Shown in pieces: positions 19,022 to 29,411 of a stretch of DNA of 50,824 nt; within the stretch, counting starts at the first letter, position 1; the number at the start of each line of letters is the position of its first letter. The stretch is from Sphaerosporella brunnea (taxonomy: Eukaryota > Ascomycota > Pezizomycetes > Pezizales > Pyronemataceae). The stretch covers positions 1 through 50,824 of the forward strand of contig VXIS01000343.1 in NCBI GenBank assembly GCA_008704415.1, in the 5' to 3' direction. The notes beneath the pieces were generated by a model. The model was not told where the DNA came from and made no database searches. It worked only from the letters and a program-made list of their open reading frames with translations. Both the position numbers and the translations under genes were made by a program.

Positions 19022-21286
19022 TCACCGTCCCGCCGCCTGGTCGATGCCCGCCTGCAAGATATCGACAACCGCCTGATAGCGCTGCGCGATGATTTCCTCG
19101 TCGATGTCCTCCTCGTCGTCGTCCTGCACGACCGCCTTGCGCCACGCGGTGAGGGTCTGCGCCAGGCACTCGTTCGCCTCCGGAAACAGCGTCGGCAGCA
19201 CGAAGCTCCTGAAGTACCGGGCGTCCATGTACATCGCCTTTTTCCCCTTGGCCGTCTCCCACGGCGTGACGTCGTTGGGCGCCTGTGGCGCGAAGATCGT
19301 GTGCTTGGGCGCCGGGTCACGGCGCTCGCCCTCCTTGGAGTAGTAGATGCAGACCCACAGCAGCACGTAGAAGAAGCTCTCGAGGTCGTGCAGCGGCGTG
19401 TGCTGGTGGTTCGGCAGGGGCAGCAGCACGTCGCGGGCCATGAAGTCGAAGGTGCCGGTGCGGTGCGAGGCGCCCGTGACCCGCGAGCGTTCCGCGAAGA
19501 TGGCCAGGTCGAAGTCGATCAGGAAGCCGCCGGGCCCGGACGGGTGGAGCAGGATGTTGTTCTTGCTGACGTCGCGGTGGAGGACGCGGTGCTGCGTGTA
19601 CATGTGGCGGTGCGCTTCGATCGCTTGCTTGATGCTGACCAGCAGGTTGGTGTAGGTGCCGAAGTGGAGCAGGGGCCGGCCGACAGGCCCGCTCAGTAGC
19701 CGCGTGTGGACGCGGTTGCAAAAGGTCGCGCCCGTGTGGAAGAGATTGGTGCTGGTCTTGGTCAGCGCGGGATATTCGGTGGGTGCCGCCGCAGTGGAGG
19801 CGCAGGCGGAAGCAGGACGAATCCCGGTGATGTCGTCGAGGCGGAGCTGTCGATCGGGCCCGGAGCGAACGCAAACGTCGCTGTGCCAGATATACCGGGC
19901 CACGCCCGGCACGCCATCCCCAGCCAACCGCAAGAAGACGCCTTCCGGATCCCGTTCGTAGGATCGCCATTGATCCTTCACCACATAGAGCCAGGGCGAC
20001 TCCGGGGCGGCGTCACGCCGGCGGGCCTCCCAACAAACGCTGCCACGGGTGGCGATGGCGATGCGACGCGAGATCGGGTCCGGGTTCAGCGACAGCGCCG
20101 TCCAGGACGTGCACGGCGCAGACCACACCGCCGCCGGAGGTGGGGTGGCCGCCGAAGGAGCGCCGTCCGACGTGTCGACTGGGACGTAGATGTAGGGATA
20201 CGCATGTGCGCCGCCACGCTGCCCGCCATCGCCCGACCCCTCCGGTTCCGCGAGTAAATGCACGGTGGGGTCGAACACCACCTCGCCCGCATCGGTCCTG
20301 AACAGAATGGACGGATCGAAGCCGACGTCGGCGGCGCCCATGGTCGCGTAGGCGGTGATCGTGGCCAGGAACTGCTCCGGGTGCTGGTGGATGTCGAGCA
20401 GCGTCGATCCGCAAGCACCGGCCCGGTCGAAGCGCCAGACGCGCAGGTCGGAACCGCACAGCGTGAAAGCCGGTACCCAGCGGCGATTCGGCTGGGCGCC
20501 GAACACCTCGCGCGCATAGTTCGCCACCTGAAGGATCGTGTCGTCGAGGTTCGACTTGGCCGCGCTCGACTTGAGCTCGCCGACGACGCGCACGTTCAAC
20601 CACGAGACCGCGCGGTCAGCGTCGACCCGCGGGCCGACAACGACGACGTCCGTTTTGCGCTCGCAATCTCCGTCTTCGAGCGCGATGCAGCCGGAAGGGA
20701 CGTAGTCGAAGGTGTCGCAGCCGGCCGGCCAGCAGTGGGCGCGGAGCGAGGACAGCAGGTCGAGGAAAAAGCGCAGCACGTTGTCCTCCGTGGGGTTCGC
20801 CGGCCACGCGGTCCATCGCGCGAACCGAGGGTCGTAGAGGCCGCGTTCGATCGCGTAGGCCATCATCGGGTCCGCGGTGGGAAAGGCCGACCACATGTCG
20901 GCGACGTCGCAGGTGACGTTGGCGTAGAGCTCGTCGTAGAGAAGCAGGTCCATCTCGGACCGGCCGGTCAGCGACGGGTCGGCTCGCGCGCCCTCGACGT
21001 TGAAAGCGTGCTCGCGGACGCTCTCCGAGTTGCGCTTGCAGGGCGTTTCGTTGGATGGCGGGAACGACGATCGCGACGGCTTTCGCGCAGGACGTCCTCT
21101 GCGCGACGGGCCGCGATCGGCCAGGGCCTGCTGGGGGAATGGGACGCGGGCAGGGGCGGATGACGGCGTGCGTGGCGGGGGGGGGGGGGGCATCGTGGTA
21201 TTGGACGTCTGCGATCGCTTCGAGGCGCGGCCCGCAGGAGGATTTGGTTCGTTGCGGCGAGCACGTTTGCCAAGCAAGGAGGACAT
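19022..21286 (-). CDS. fungal-type protein kinase (FunK1 family)
   Basis: A serine/threonine-kinase-like protein of 754 residues in one exon. I start it at MSSLLGKRARR (21286), because the 108 extra upstream codons are low quality and cross the GATA-rich promoter. Residues 1-95 are basic and disordered, with an AT-hook-like RRGRPARKP (62-70). Residues 100-300 are the FunK1 N-terminal region, with TDVVVVG and VVGELKSS (D213, E237, K239) and the VFGAQPNRRWVPAFTLCGSD block. The kinase domain runs about 400-730: probable ATP-binding Lys in YVVKDQW (K438), catalytic loop HRDVSKNN (D572, N577), metal-binding D591 in LIDFDLA (DFD in place of DFG, usual for FunK1), the GTFDFMARDVLL segment, and HDLESFFYVLLWVC. 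The C-terminus is acidic. All key residues are present, so it may be active. FunK1 kinases form large expanded families in mushrooms; the substrate is unknown. Confidence 0.92.
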   Translation of the reverse strand: MSSLLGKRARRNEPNPPAGRASKRSQTSNTTMPPPPPPRTPSSAPARVPFPQQALADRGPSRRGRPARKPSRSSFPPSNETPCKRNSESVREHAFNVEGARADPSLTGRSEMDLLLYDELYANVTCDVADMWSAFPTADPMMAYAIERGLYDPRFARWTAWPANPTEDNVLRFFLDLLSSLRAHCWPAGCDTFDYVPSGCIALEDGDCERKTDVVVVGPRVDADRAVSWLNVRVVGELKSSAAKSNLDDTILQVANYAREVFGAQPNRRWVPAFTLCGSDLRVWRFDRAGACGSTLLDIHQHPEQFLATITAYATMGAADVGFDPSILFRTDAGEVVFDPTVHLLAEPEGSGDGGQRGGAHAYPYIYVPVDTSDGAPSAATPPPAAVWSAPCTSWTALSLNPDPISRRIAIATRGSVCWEARRRDAAPESPWLYVVKDQWRSYERDPEGVFLRLAGDGVPGVARYIWHSDVCVRSGPDRQLRLDDITGIRPASACASTAAAPTEYPALTKTSTNLFHTGATFCNRVHTRLLSGPVGRPLLHFGTYTNLLVSIKQAIEAHRHMYTQHRVLHRDVSKNNILLHPSGPGGFLIDFDLAIFAERSRVTGASHRTGTFDFMARDVLLPLPNHQHTPLHDLESFFYVLLWVCIYYSKEGERRDPAPKHTIFAPQAPNDVTPWETAKGKKAMYMDARYFRSFVLPTLFPEANECLAQTLTAWRKAVVQDDDEEDIDEEIIAQRYQAVVDILQAGIDQAAGR
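21177..21190. repeat. 14-G homopolymer inside the kinase gene
   Basis: On the coding strand it gives the Met-Pro6 segment near residue 32. Length variation of this run would shift the frame, so it is a sequencing-error or slippage hotspot. The present length keeps the frame open. Confidence 0.8.
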
Positions 21287-21437
21287 CGTGTGGAGCTGGA
21301 GGAGGTGGGTGGTGGTTGGAGCAGCGGGTGCGGGTTCGTTGTTCGGCGGTGCGTTGCAGTGTGCGCCGTTCCGGTGCGTTGTGTTGATGCTGCGCGTTTG
21401 TTTGTTTTGATTTGGTTGCCACGGGCAACACGGATCA

Positions 21438-21547
21438 GATAAGCCGAGAAAGCGTCGAAGCTGATAAGTTCGCTTGGCACGGTTAGCTGACGGGACCCCT
21501 GCAGATACGATAAGATAAGATAGCTGGATCAGATCCGCTGAGATAAG
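21438..21547 (-). promoter_or_regulatory. cluster of GATA-factor sites upstream of the kinase
   Basis: Plus-strand GATAAG occurs at 21438, 21463, 21509, 21514 and 21542, with GATAG at 21519 and GATAC at 21504. They lie about 150-260 nt upstream of the chosen kinase start. Fungal GATA factors for nitrogen, light or iron control bind this word. Regulation by them is inference. Confidence 0.4.
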
Positions 21548-21814
21548 CATCGCGGACAGTATTACCAGGGGCGCAGCACAACCGGAAGCAGTCTCCTGGA
21601 ATAGATGCATCCCAAAGCGTGCTTCTCTTTCTCAGAGACGTATGGAATACTGACCGGAGCGCAATCTCGCCTCCGTGACTGCAGTGCACGCATGATTGGG
21701 TGCTGTTGCTTTCGCAACCCAGACGGGTCGGCTCTGCACACGTCGTCTGGGTGTCAGCGAGCGCGAATGACGGCGACCGATGACGGGCTCAGGTCCGACA
21801 GTCATGGCCGCGCG

Positions 21815-22294
21815 TGCGCAACCTTTTCGTGAGCTTATAAGACCCGCTATTTCACAGCTGCAGATAAACTCAGAATCATCTGCGTACCAGACCTGATAAA
21901 TATCGAGAGAATACTCGAAAACAGGTCACCGATCAACTCAGTATTCATCGATAGATAGCCGATACAATCTGGATTGCTCGAAAGGACGCATCGAAAGAAG
22001 AGAAGAGAATGAATCTAGGAAAAGCTCGCGGCTTTTATGGCCAACGACGCCAAATACATGAAGTCATAACTGTCTGGTGGCAAATTCGTAAACAAGGAAA
22101 GACTGATCACGAGACCTACAAAGTCTGCCTTGCGAAGGCTAGAAGGTTCCAAAATCACGTAGTAACGAAAGGTAAAGCAAGGCAAAGAAACTCGTAGAAT
22201 ACTGACATCATACCATCGTTACAGTGACGTAGTTTTATATCTTTAGTAAGCAAATATGGAAGAAAGAAACCATAGTAAGTGTAATAATCTTACA
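21815..22294 (-). mobile_element. solo LTR (minus strand)
   Basis: On the minus strand it starts TGTAAGATTATTACACTTAC at 22294 and ends GGTTGCGCA at 21815. It matches the LTR at 48746-49257 along its whole length (GGTTTCTTTCTT, TTTGCCACCAGA, TCCTTTCGAGCA, TATTTATCA, AGCTCACGAAAAGGTT). Flanks are GCGCG (21810-21814) and GCGTG (22295-22299), a 5-bp target duplication with one C/T change. There are no internal sequences on either side, so this is a solo LTR. The TATA box of the other copy (TATAAAAG) is CATAAAAG here. Confidence 0.8.
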
Positions 22295-22299
22295 GCGTG

Positions 22300-23435
22300 A
22301 CCAAACACATCAGCAACGATCGCGTAGATACCGCACCGCCCGGGAGCGCAACATGCAGCGGTGAGGAAACGGAAAGCGAGTTGACGCGGGGTATATTAGT
22401 GCACTGGCCAAACCGCTCTGCGCTGCCATCTGGCGATGGTCGATGCTCTTTTCCCGGGGGTTGGTGGGCAATGTGTTCTCGCGATGGGCTCAATCGGCTA
22501 CGTCGGTGTGCGGTTGTAGGGTTCATCCTCTGCCACATCAATCCCGTTGCGGACCCACCAACAGGTGTAATCGTCCAAGCATTTCCACCCGAATGAGGGA
22601 AGATATCGAAGTAGGTACGGTGTTTATGTCCCCTACCTCGATACCGCGTGAGAAAAATGTGAATCCATGCAGTATATCACCTGCTATTTACACGGCTACC
22701 GAGCGCGGCCTGCGTCGTGCGTAACCGCGCCTGATGCCGTCCCCTCACGAGGTCGCTATTCGTCCGTATCGTCTTTTGGTTTGCGCTTCTCAACACTGCG
22801 ACTATGAGGAGCTTGAAGAGCATGCGGAATGCTCAGAAAGGAATCTCCGCAGTTTGGTCCGTGACTTCCACCATGGCTCCCGCACGTCAAAACTGCGCTC
22901 GCTCTGCTTGCGTGTCGGCTCCTTGTGGCTGTCAGGGCCGCTTTCCAGGAGATCCCGTGGTGAAGATAATGTTGCAGCTTCTTCATGACCGGATGGCGAG
23001 CAGCGTCCCAGTGATGCATAAGAGAACGCGAGACAAGACTGAGAACGATCGAGACACGTCGAGAACTGTCGAGACCACTCGAGAATCGCGAGACTGACCG
23101 AGATGAGGGCCTGGAGACTCTCGGGGGCCATGCGAGCTTGATGGCATTCTTGAGCATTCCCTGCGGCGGAGAAAAGCCGTTCTGCCGGCGGTGTGGAAGC
23201 TAAACCGCTGCGTCAGCAATCACACAACCAGAGTATGGTGAGATGACTGACGCTGGGTCGAATAATAGTCCTTCGCCATCATTGCAAGTCGAGGAAACAT
23301 GATGCGGCGTGTCTCTGACCACCATGAAACCGCGTTATTGCTATACCGCGTTTCCCACTCATGAAAGGCATCTGCCGGTAACGGTCATGTTCATCGGGTG
23401 GTGTGTGGAGTGCAAAGTTCGTCAGCACTCTACAT
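22300..23435. other. no clear gene; GAGAC/TCGAGA-rich tract at 23025-23105
   Basis: The tract repeats words such as CGAGAC and TCGAGA with no strict period. A plus-strand frame 22734-22988 encodes a charged peptide (CDYEELEEHAECSERNLRSL) that looks protein-like but matches nothing I know. No start context or promoter supports it. Confidence 0.3.
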
Positions 23436-23439
23436 CCAG

Positions 23440-23700
23440 ACAACAACGATCCATGGGGGGATAGATCTGACAACAGCGGGTGAAAGACCGTCCTTTGATG
23501 CCTTATATCTGTGAGTTTGAGCCCATTCCATTGACAGTATCAGCTTCCATCTATTTTGGAACCGGACAAGCCACAGGAGCTCTGCGAGGCCACCCCACAA
23601 GACAACCATCTCTGGGGGGATAAAGTTGAGAACATAGGGTGCAAGAACATCCTTTGATTCCATATATGTGTGAGTTTGAGCCCATTCCATGGAGAGTAAC
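23440..23700. repeat. direct duplication, about 100 bp at 159-bp offset
   Basis: Blocks at about 23438-23546 and 23605-23705 share GGGGGGATA, GTCCTTTGATKCC and GTGAGTTTGAGCCCATTCCA. On the minus strand both give an open frame beginning MEWAQTH, with a shared pattern Y-x-x-S-K-D-x-L-x-P and IPP near the end. Confidence 0.6.
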
Positions 23701-23998
23701 AGCTCGTATCACCCCGACACACGCCATGCTCCTGCAGATACTGCTCCTCATCTTCCTCCCCATCATCCTCGTCATCGTCGGTATTAGCCAGCGTGATCTG
23801 CGGTGGTGGCTCAGGGAAATACGCATCGTATTCGTCGCGTATTTCTCGCATCACAACGTCATATTCATCCTCTCCGGGTTCATCCATCCACCTATGGTGC
23901 AGGCGGCGGGTGACAGATACCTCGCCGAGCATTTCCGTGACTTTAATTGCGTGCGGAGGGCGCAGAAAGTGGTGGAAGCGCGCGAAGTGGTGGGGACC
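23540..23998 (-). pseudogene. acidic protein fragment
   Basis: A minus-strand frame encodes FHHFLRPPHAIKVTEMLGEV, then HHRWMDEPGEDEYDVVMREI, then a DDDEDDGEEDEEQ run, and ends in the duplicated region. It can be read upstream to GGT at about 23998, just after a TTTTTCGGTTCAG acceptor, so it may be an internal or last exon. The gene upstream is uncertain: a GTTTAC donor would make a very short 34-nt intron in phase with KRQ. No family was recognised. Together with 24135-24360 it may be the remains of one minus-strand gene. Confidence 0.35.
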
Positions 23999-24134
23999 CT
24001 GAACCGAAAAAGAGAATCAATTTTATGTAAACTTGTCGTTTTGCCGCCCCCGCAGCCGCGGCCGCCCCCGTTCCTGCTGCCCCCCGCTGACTCTGCCTCT
24101 GGTTGTCGCTGTGAGACGCGCCGGTGACTGTTAT

Positions 24135-24360
24135 AAACCCGTTCCTTATACTGTTTGACGCCAAATACAGCCCCTTCCCGGTAAGCCTGGATGATGGGCT
24201 GGGTGCGTCTCCAATACTTGAAAATCAACGATGGCCTAACAGATGCCAACGCTTCTGGAAGAACCTCGCGGAGGGTGGAATACCAGGGAGAGTATACGTG
24301 CAGTGCTTGCGGGCAGCGGTGGCTGCTCCAACTCCTCGGGATTCTGTCTGGCAGGCGTAA
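24135..24360 (-). pseudogene. C-terminal fragment of a transposon-type protein, copy 1
   Basis: The minus-strand frame reads CPQALHVYSPWYSTLREVLP, EALASVRPSLIFKYWRRTQ, PIIQAYREGAVFGVKQYKE and RVYNSHRR. The pattern W-x-R-x-x-x-I-I-x-A-Y-R-x-G followed by Y-x-S-H-R is one I associate with the C-terminal tail of DDE-type transposases in mushrooms; this is family recall and not a search. A second copy on the plus strand (38400-38500) shares the PEALASV-PSLI block, which supports a repeated, mobile origin. The catalytic part is missing. Confidence 0.4.
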
Positions 24361-24957
24361 CCCGGGATCCTCCTGAACCTCGCCACGAATTAGCCAAACA
24401 ACAGAGGTTGCTGACGCTTCCTGGGTCTCATGTTTTCCAAGTGCATGTATCTCTTATCATGTCGGCCCATTGCTGAAATTGGTGAATTGGGAACACAATC
24501 CGCGGGAGGGCTCTACCGCTTGCGTCCTGGCGCTGCCACGGGTTAGCACGCGGGGATTGCAGATACACGAGACGTCGGGGCAAAGGGAGGAGCAGAACAG
24601 AAAGTCTCGCCCTGTAAGAGGTTGGTATCAAGGAACGCTGATAGAAAAGTTTGCTCCTGACGGTCCACAACGCTGCGATGCTCCTTGCCACGTCTCTTGG
24701 ATCAATGGCAACCCGCATTCCACATGGTCAACCTGTATGGCAGGACGGGCGCGCTCAATTGGGCGGCGGATGTAATGCGTCAGCTTGCTGCCGCGGGGAG
24801 AACGTCCACTGCCAAAGCTTATTCATTATGACGAACCATACTTTTGTTGGGCAACGTGGTGCCTGTGGAAAATGGCAACCATGAACTTCCTCGGGAGAAT
24901 GAGAGCGTGGCTCTGTTGTGGGAGAGTGTACCCAACTCAGAGTTTTCGAGACGCTTT
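24361..24957. other. no gene seen
   Basis: Between the transposon-type fragment and the acidic frame at 24958. Open frames are short and alternate strands. Confidence 0.3.
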
Positions 24958-25374
24958 TCATGCGGATATTTGCCACTCCGCGTCATCCAAGTCCGGTTCA
25001 GTACCGCTCTCAATGTCGTGACTGGTATTCCTATGACTTGCTGTACGCAAATAGGTAGGTAGGTAGGTAGATAAAGAACACAAAACTTTATGAACGGCCT
25101 GATCCAGCCTGTTGCGATTCCATGAGGTGTGATTACGCCAATGCCAAACCTTCCGGCGAACTACTGGAACTTCCACTGTTGGATACGGACAATTATCCCC
25201 ACTGCAATTCAATATCCATTCGGCACCGCCTCCGCCCGCCTCATCCTCCTCATCATCCTGCTGCTGCTCGTTGTTCTCGTGTTCCTCCCAGCCATCCTGG
25301 CGTGTAATTATGCGGTCGTTTGGGCTTCCGCTGCCTCGGCGACGCGGCCGCATCTTGCCGGTTATTGAATGCAA
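24958..25374 (-). pseudogene. acidic low-complexity open frame
   Basis: A 138-codon minus frame starts MHSITGKMRPRRRGSGSP, followed by a Glu/Gln/Asp-rich run (EEHENNEQQQDDEEDE). Its 3' part crosses an AGGT microsatellite (25052-25069) and reads as low-quality sequence, so the true exon, if any, is the first 70-80 residues. It may belong with the acidic fragment at 23540-23998 on the same strand. Confidence 0.2.
25052..25069. repeat. (AGGT)n microsatellite
   Basis: About 4.5 units of AGGT. Confidence 0.8.
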
Positions 25375-28300
25375 CTGCCCAGGTGATGGTTGGTCTAATG
25401 GGCAAATGCGAGTCGTTCAATTTGACAACTCCGACGTGAACATAATCAATTAGGTCTCCCGCCTGACGTCGGTGGTATCACTGTGGGTTGCGCGTTTGTT
25501 TGAAATATATAATTTAGTGAGCAAGTCTTACTCCTCGACAACAGGTAATTTACGACTACAGTCGCAACGCGGAGTCCGGTATCGACTGCGACGTACAAGT
25601 CGCGATGGGGATTTTGTCGCATACGGGCACGGACATGAGATCCGGTGATGCTGCTAGTATTCCGCGCTGGACTATCCACAGCATGAACATGACCATGAGC
25701 CTGCTGCCGGCGCCATCTCGTATTTCGTTTCGCAGCCATGCTCCCAAGCTGGAGGCCAGTGCGCACACAATCATCAAACACCTACACACGTTTGTTGCAC
25801 CGTCCATAGCGGTCCCTAGTCCTTCTTTTATACCGCTGGGAATGAAGCAGTCCGCAATAAACCATGTCGAAACACGGGTGCTCAAAACCGCAACGAGGTT
25901 TACCTGTTTTGATGACTGCACCTGTCTGATGCGCGCCCAATTGAGAGGCGCGCTCGATTCCACCGCGTAGCAGTCACGGTGTTCGCAGGAGCGAACCAAC
26001 GAAACAACCAGGCGGGCAAGCCGGCTTGGTCAAGCAGACAGCGCGGCGCGCTTTTTGTATGAGCCCAAACGGCGCAGCCAACACCACTGCGAGGGCGTTG
26101 AGTGGTCCCCGGCGAAGACCGGGCGTGTTCGATTGGCGTTGATACATAGCGGTAGTTGACATCATGGTAGTCGTATCTGTCGTCATTGTGGACTCGGTCG
26201 TCGGCGGCAGCCCACACAGCCCGCCAGCCGCGCGTTTTGCTCAGCACAGATCGCGGCGCGCAGGTGTCGTCGACGGGAAAACATAAAGGAGATGGGAGGC
26301 TGTGCGCCCGTAGATCGCTGGAGAGACTGGCTGTCTACCACGCCGAGCGAGAGGCGATGCTGCCGGCCGTACACCAAAATCACTTCTACTGCTGATATTG
26401 AAAATCTCGCGTTGTAATGATGCCGGTTTCGTTACGGTTGCTTACTGTTGCTAGCAAGGTCGCCTGGCTCGACAAAGAGCAGGGTCGTGGAATTACAAGT
26501 GTAGTCTACATAAACGCCCACCATTTATGGAATTGGTTCTTTATCATGCGCACGACTCACAGTGAAGAGGACGCAGCCTTGGGGACCTGTGGATGATCCG
26601 GTCTTCGCGGAGTGTCACAAAGCGGATGTCACCATATCCCGCGCTGAGGATGACAATAGTGCTTGTGTGCATTCGTGCAATGCCCTCTGCGAGAGCGCCG
26701 ATGGTCTCGAGGACAGCTGCGCGTGGCTGAAACAGAGGCAGACCATGGAGCACGTGGATCTTCCCTAGAGGTATTCGCGGGCTTTAGAACTGACGAAGGG
26801 GTCGTTTCCAATCGCCTGTGTGCGAACCGACAGCCGCATCACTTCCACTTTCGTGGGTTTTTTTTTGGTCCCTTGAAGGGTGGTGGAGGAAGCAGAACCA
26901 GCCGACTGCTACCATCTTGCGTCAGCGCTTGAAGCGACCTAGGAAGGCTCAGCATACACATACAACAAACCGCTCAGCATCCTCGCGTCGAAGATTGAAT
27001 CGCGGCCTTCACTCAGCACGTAACGGCTGGCTTGCAACGGGCTATCTGGTCAAGGGTGCAGATGAGAAACCACAGATTCTTCTGGGTCCCCGTCACAGTT
27101 GTTCAGAAGACTTGCCGATCAGCCGCAGATAAATAAATAAATAATTGTTTCATCAGCACCGCAGGGTATGCAACGCGTGGCCAACCGGTCCCCAACACAA
27201 AATTGTGACAAACTCTTGTTGAAGGCAACGTCGGGGGGAATCCACACATAGCCATCGTCGATATTGGCGAGAATACTACGCATGACAAAAGTCATCCGAC
27301 TTTGCGAACCGCTGGCGACGCTACCTGCCCAGGTGCGCGTGATGTAACCTTGGGAAAGGTAGGCGGACCTCGCTCAGGGATTCCGCATCTTGGCTTTGGG
27401 CAAAGAAGATACACCTGATGCAGCCAGAGAGGGGCCGGCAGCACGTACCACTGATGCGAGCGTTGAAATTGTTGCGCAGTGTCGGTGATGACTGCATTTA
27501 CGCACTCAACAAACACGAAGCGGATACAGCCAGACATCGGAACTGGGGACGGGGCGCGGGTTTCACGATTGGACGGGCAGTGACGGAATATTTCTGCACC
27601 GGGTTGAGCAGTGGCTATTTGTCTGTCTTTTCTCTGACGCTCATGGAATTGATCACCGCGTTGGCAAGTGCCAAGTGCAACTGACATTGCGGCTATTCGA
27701 TGAGAAAATTGACGATTTACGCCCAGGGACGTGCCGCTGTTCAAACCGGTACGCAAGCGGACCGTCAGCTGCTGGGCAGTGCTCGTGGTGGCTTCGGTTT
27801 CCGCTATATCAGCAACATGGTACTGTGCCAGTGGCGACAAGCCACGTGTTTTGGTACTGCCACTTTAACTATTCCCTGAACTGTCTCATATCTTGATCCA
27901 TGGATAACCGCCGATGCGTTTTTTGGCACTTTGAAAGCCGAGCGTTGAGAGGCCAAAGCGGTGTTCTAGGCACCGTAGACGCTGCAGCCGCGTGTTCAGA
28001 AGGCTGCGCACCACGTTCGGCGGCACCCGAGCTTGTCGTCGAACTTTTTAGGCGGTGCGATTCCGGTAGTCGGTGGGCGGTTGTGTCGGTCCGGTTACCG
28101 TGGGTAGGTAACCATCGTCAACTCTCGCTCTGGCCATGATCACCATTTGCTCAGGCCGATTGGCGGACTGCTGGTGAACAGCGGTACGCACCTGCGCCCG
28201 TCAGGGAGAACACGCAGGCCGGTTCTGCTAGCAGTCTGATCCCCAGCTGTGACATGCCCCTATTGTGAACTCCCACCACTAGCGCGGTTGGATGGCGTGA

Positions 28301-28560
28301 AAAACTCACCGCCGTGGGGTCTGCATCCGCACATGGTGGTAAGACTGTCGGGTTTCCCTACCACACACTGAAGTCTTATATCATGCAGGGTCCATTGACC
28401 AATCGTCTCTGTGATAGAATCACTGCACACCGAATCCGTTAGATGGGGTAAATTCGACAGTATTGACACTGCAGGAGATCCCTGTGGCTATCGGGTAGGA
28501 TTCTTGGTGTGTAGTAGACCTTAGTGCGGGGCATGGCCTTGGAGACGACTATTGGTACAA
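25375..28560. other. about 3.2 kb intergenic, no gene supported
   Basis: Frames up to about 180 codons are open on both strands without motifs. A (TAAA)n microsatellite lies at 27128-27145. I see no repeat copies shared with the rest of the window. Confidence 0.35.
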
Positions 28561-28622
28561 AGCACCGCGTATCATTACTTGCGGCTTCCATCCATCTACC
28601 GTCTTGAATAAAGTGCCCAAAC

Positions 28623-29277
28623 TTGCGGAGGTCGCACATATGCCATACCTCTGACTTGAAGGAACTTGTCAGCGCACCTGTTGGAAAACTGGAGACTCAA
28701 AAACTAAGATCAAGGGATGTTCGGGGCGTGCTCCTTGACGTCCTGAATGCGCTTGTTTGGCTCCACGGCCACGGAATAATCCACCTGGAGGTACGTTGGG
28801 ATAACATTATAGACATCGGGGATCCGGAAAACGCTTTTTCTCGGATCAGGGCCGTATTGATCGACCTGGGTGAAGCCGCGCAGGTGAACATGAAGAGAAA
28901 TCAGGTCTTCTGCGGATGTTATATCTGCTATTCCCTTCCAATCATGGAAGGCACGGTCGAGACCCCCGAAAAATATTACCCGGTGCCGGCAGATGACTAT
29001 GCCGCTGCTGGTGAACTCCTGGATGTATGCGAGGCAGTGTAGAAGTGTAATCAGGGCACGCAGTCGGGTCTTGGAGGAAAATTCCAGAGAGCAAAGAACG
29101 TTGATGGGATTCTGGACCGAGTCAGTCCAGATGTACCCAGGCGACAGCTACTATGACGGCGCGATTTGCGGGGATATCAGTAGGCTGACCGCAATGGCGG
29201 GACTTATTCATTGGGCGGAATTGACATGCACGGCAAAACATGAGATCTTTCATGTTTTCTTCATTGAATATCCCACT
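28623..29277 (+). pseudogene. second protein kinase-like gene, degraded
   Basis: The plus frame 28623-29042 carries a kinase C-lobe: VRGVLLDVLNALVWLHGHG, then IIHLEVRWDNII where the catalytic loop should read HRD..N, then AVLIDLGEAA in place of DFG, then PVPADDYAAAGELLD. The HRD Arg and catalytic Asp are replaced by Leu-Glu, which would abolish normal catalysis. The frame stops at 29042. Downstream homology-like sequence (LMGFWTE..) continues in another frame to about 29277, so a frameshift is likely near 29040. No N-lobe was found upstream. This resembles the fungal kinase families with ..HRDVRWDNI and ADDY motifs. Confidence 0.55.
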
Positions 29278-29411
29278 TGAAAAAGACTAGAAGGGGCCCC
29301 GACAAATTGATGCATGAGTTTAGGCCTGAGGTCAGTTCGGGGAATGGACGTAAGGCGTCGGGGCACGCAGCAAATTCGGACGCCCGAAGAGATGACCGGT
29401 GCGCGGGGGCC

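Noticed and set aside
20258..21163. Plus-strand open frame of 301 codons opposite the kinase gene
   Set aside because: It is the antisense shadow of a GC-rich coding sequence. The kinase motifs on the minus strand settle the true frame.
21287..21610. 108 extra N-terminal codons of the kinase frame
   Set aside because: The sequence is not family-like and overlaps the GATA cluster. The Met at 21286 followed by a basic stretch is a better start.
23025..23105. CRISPR-like or satellite array suggested by recurring CGAGAC/TCGAGA
   Set aside because: No regular period or spacer structure. It is a low-complexity tract.
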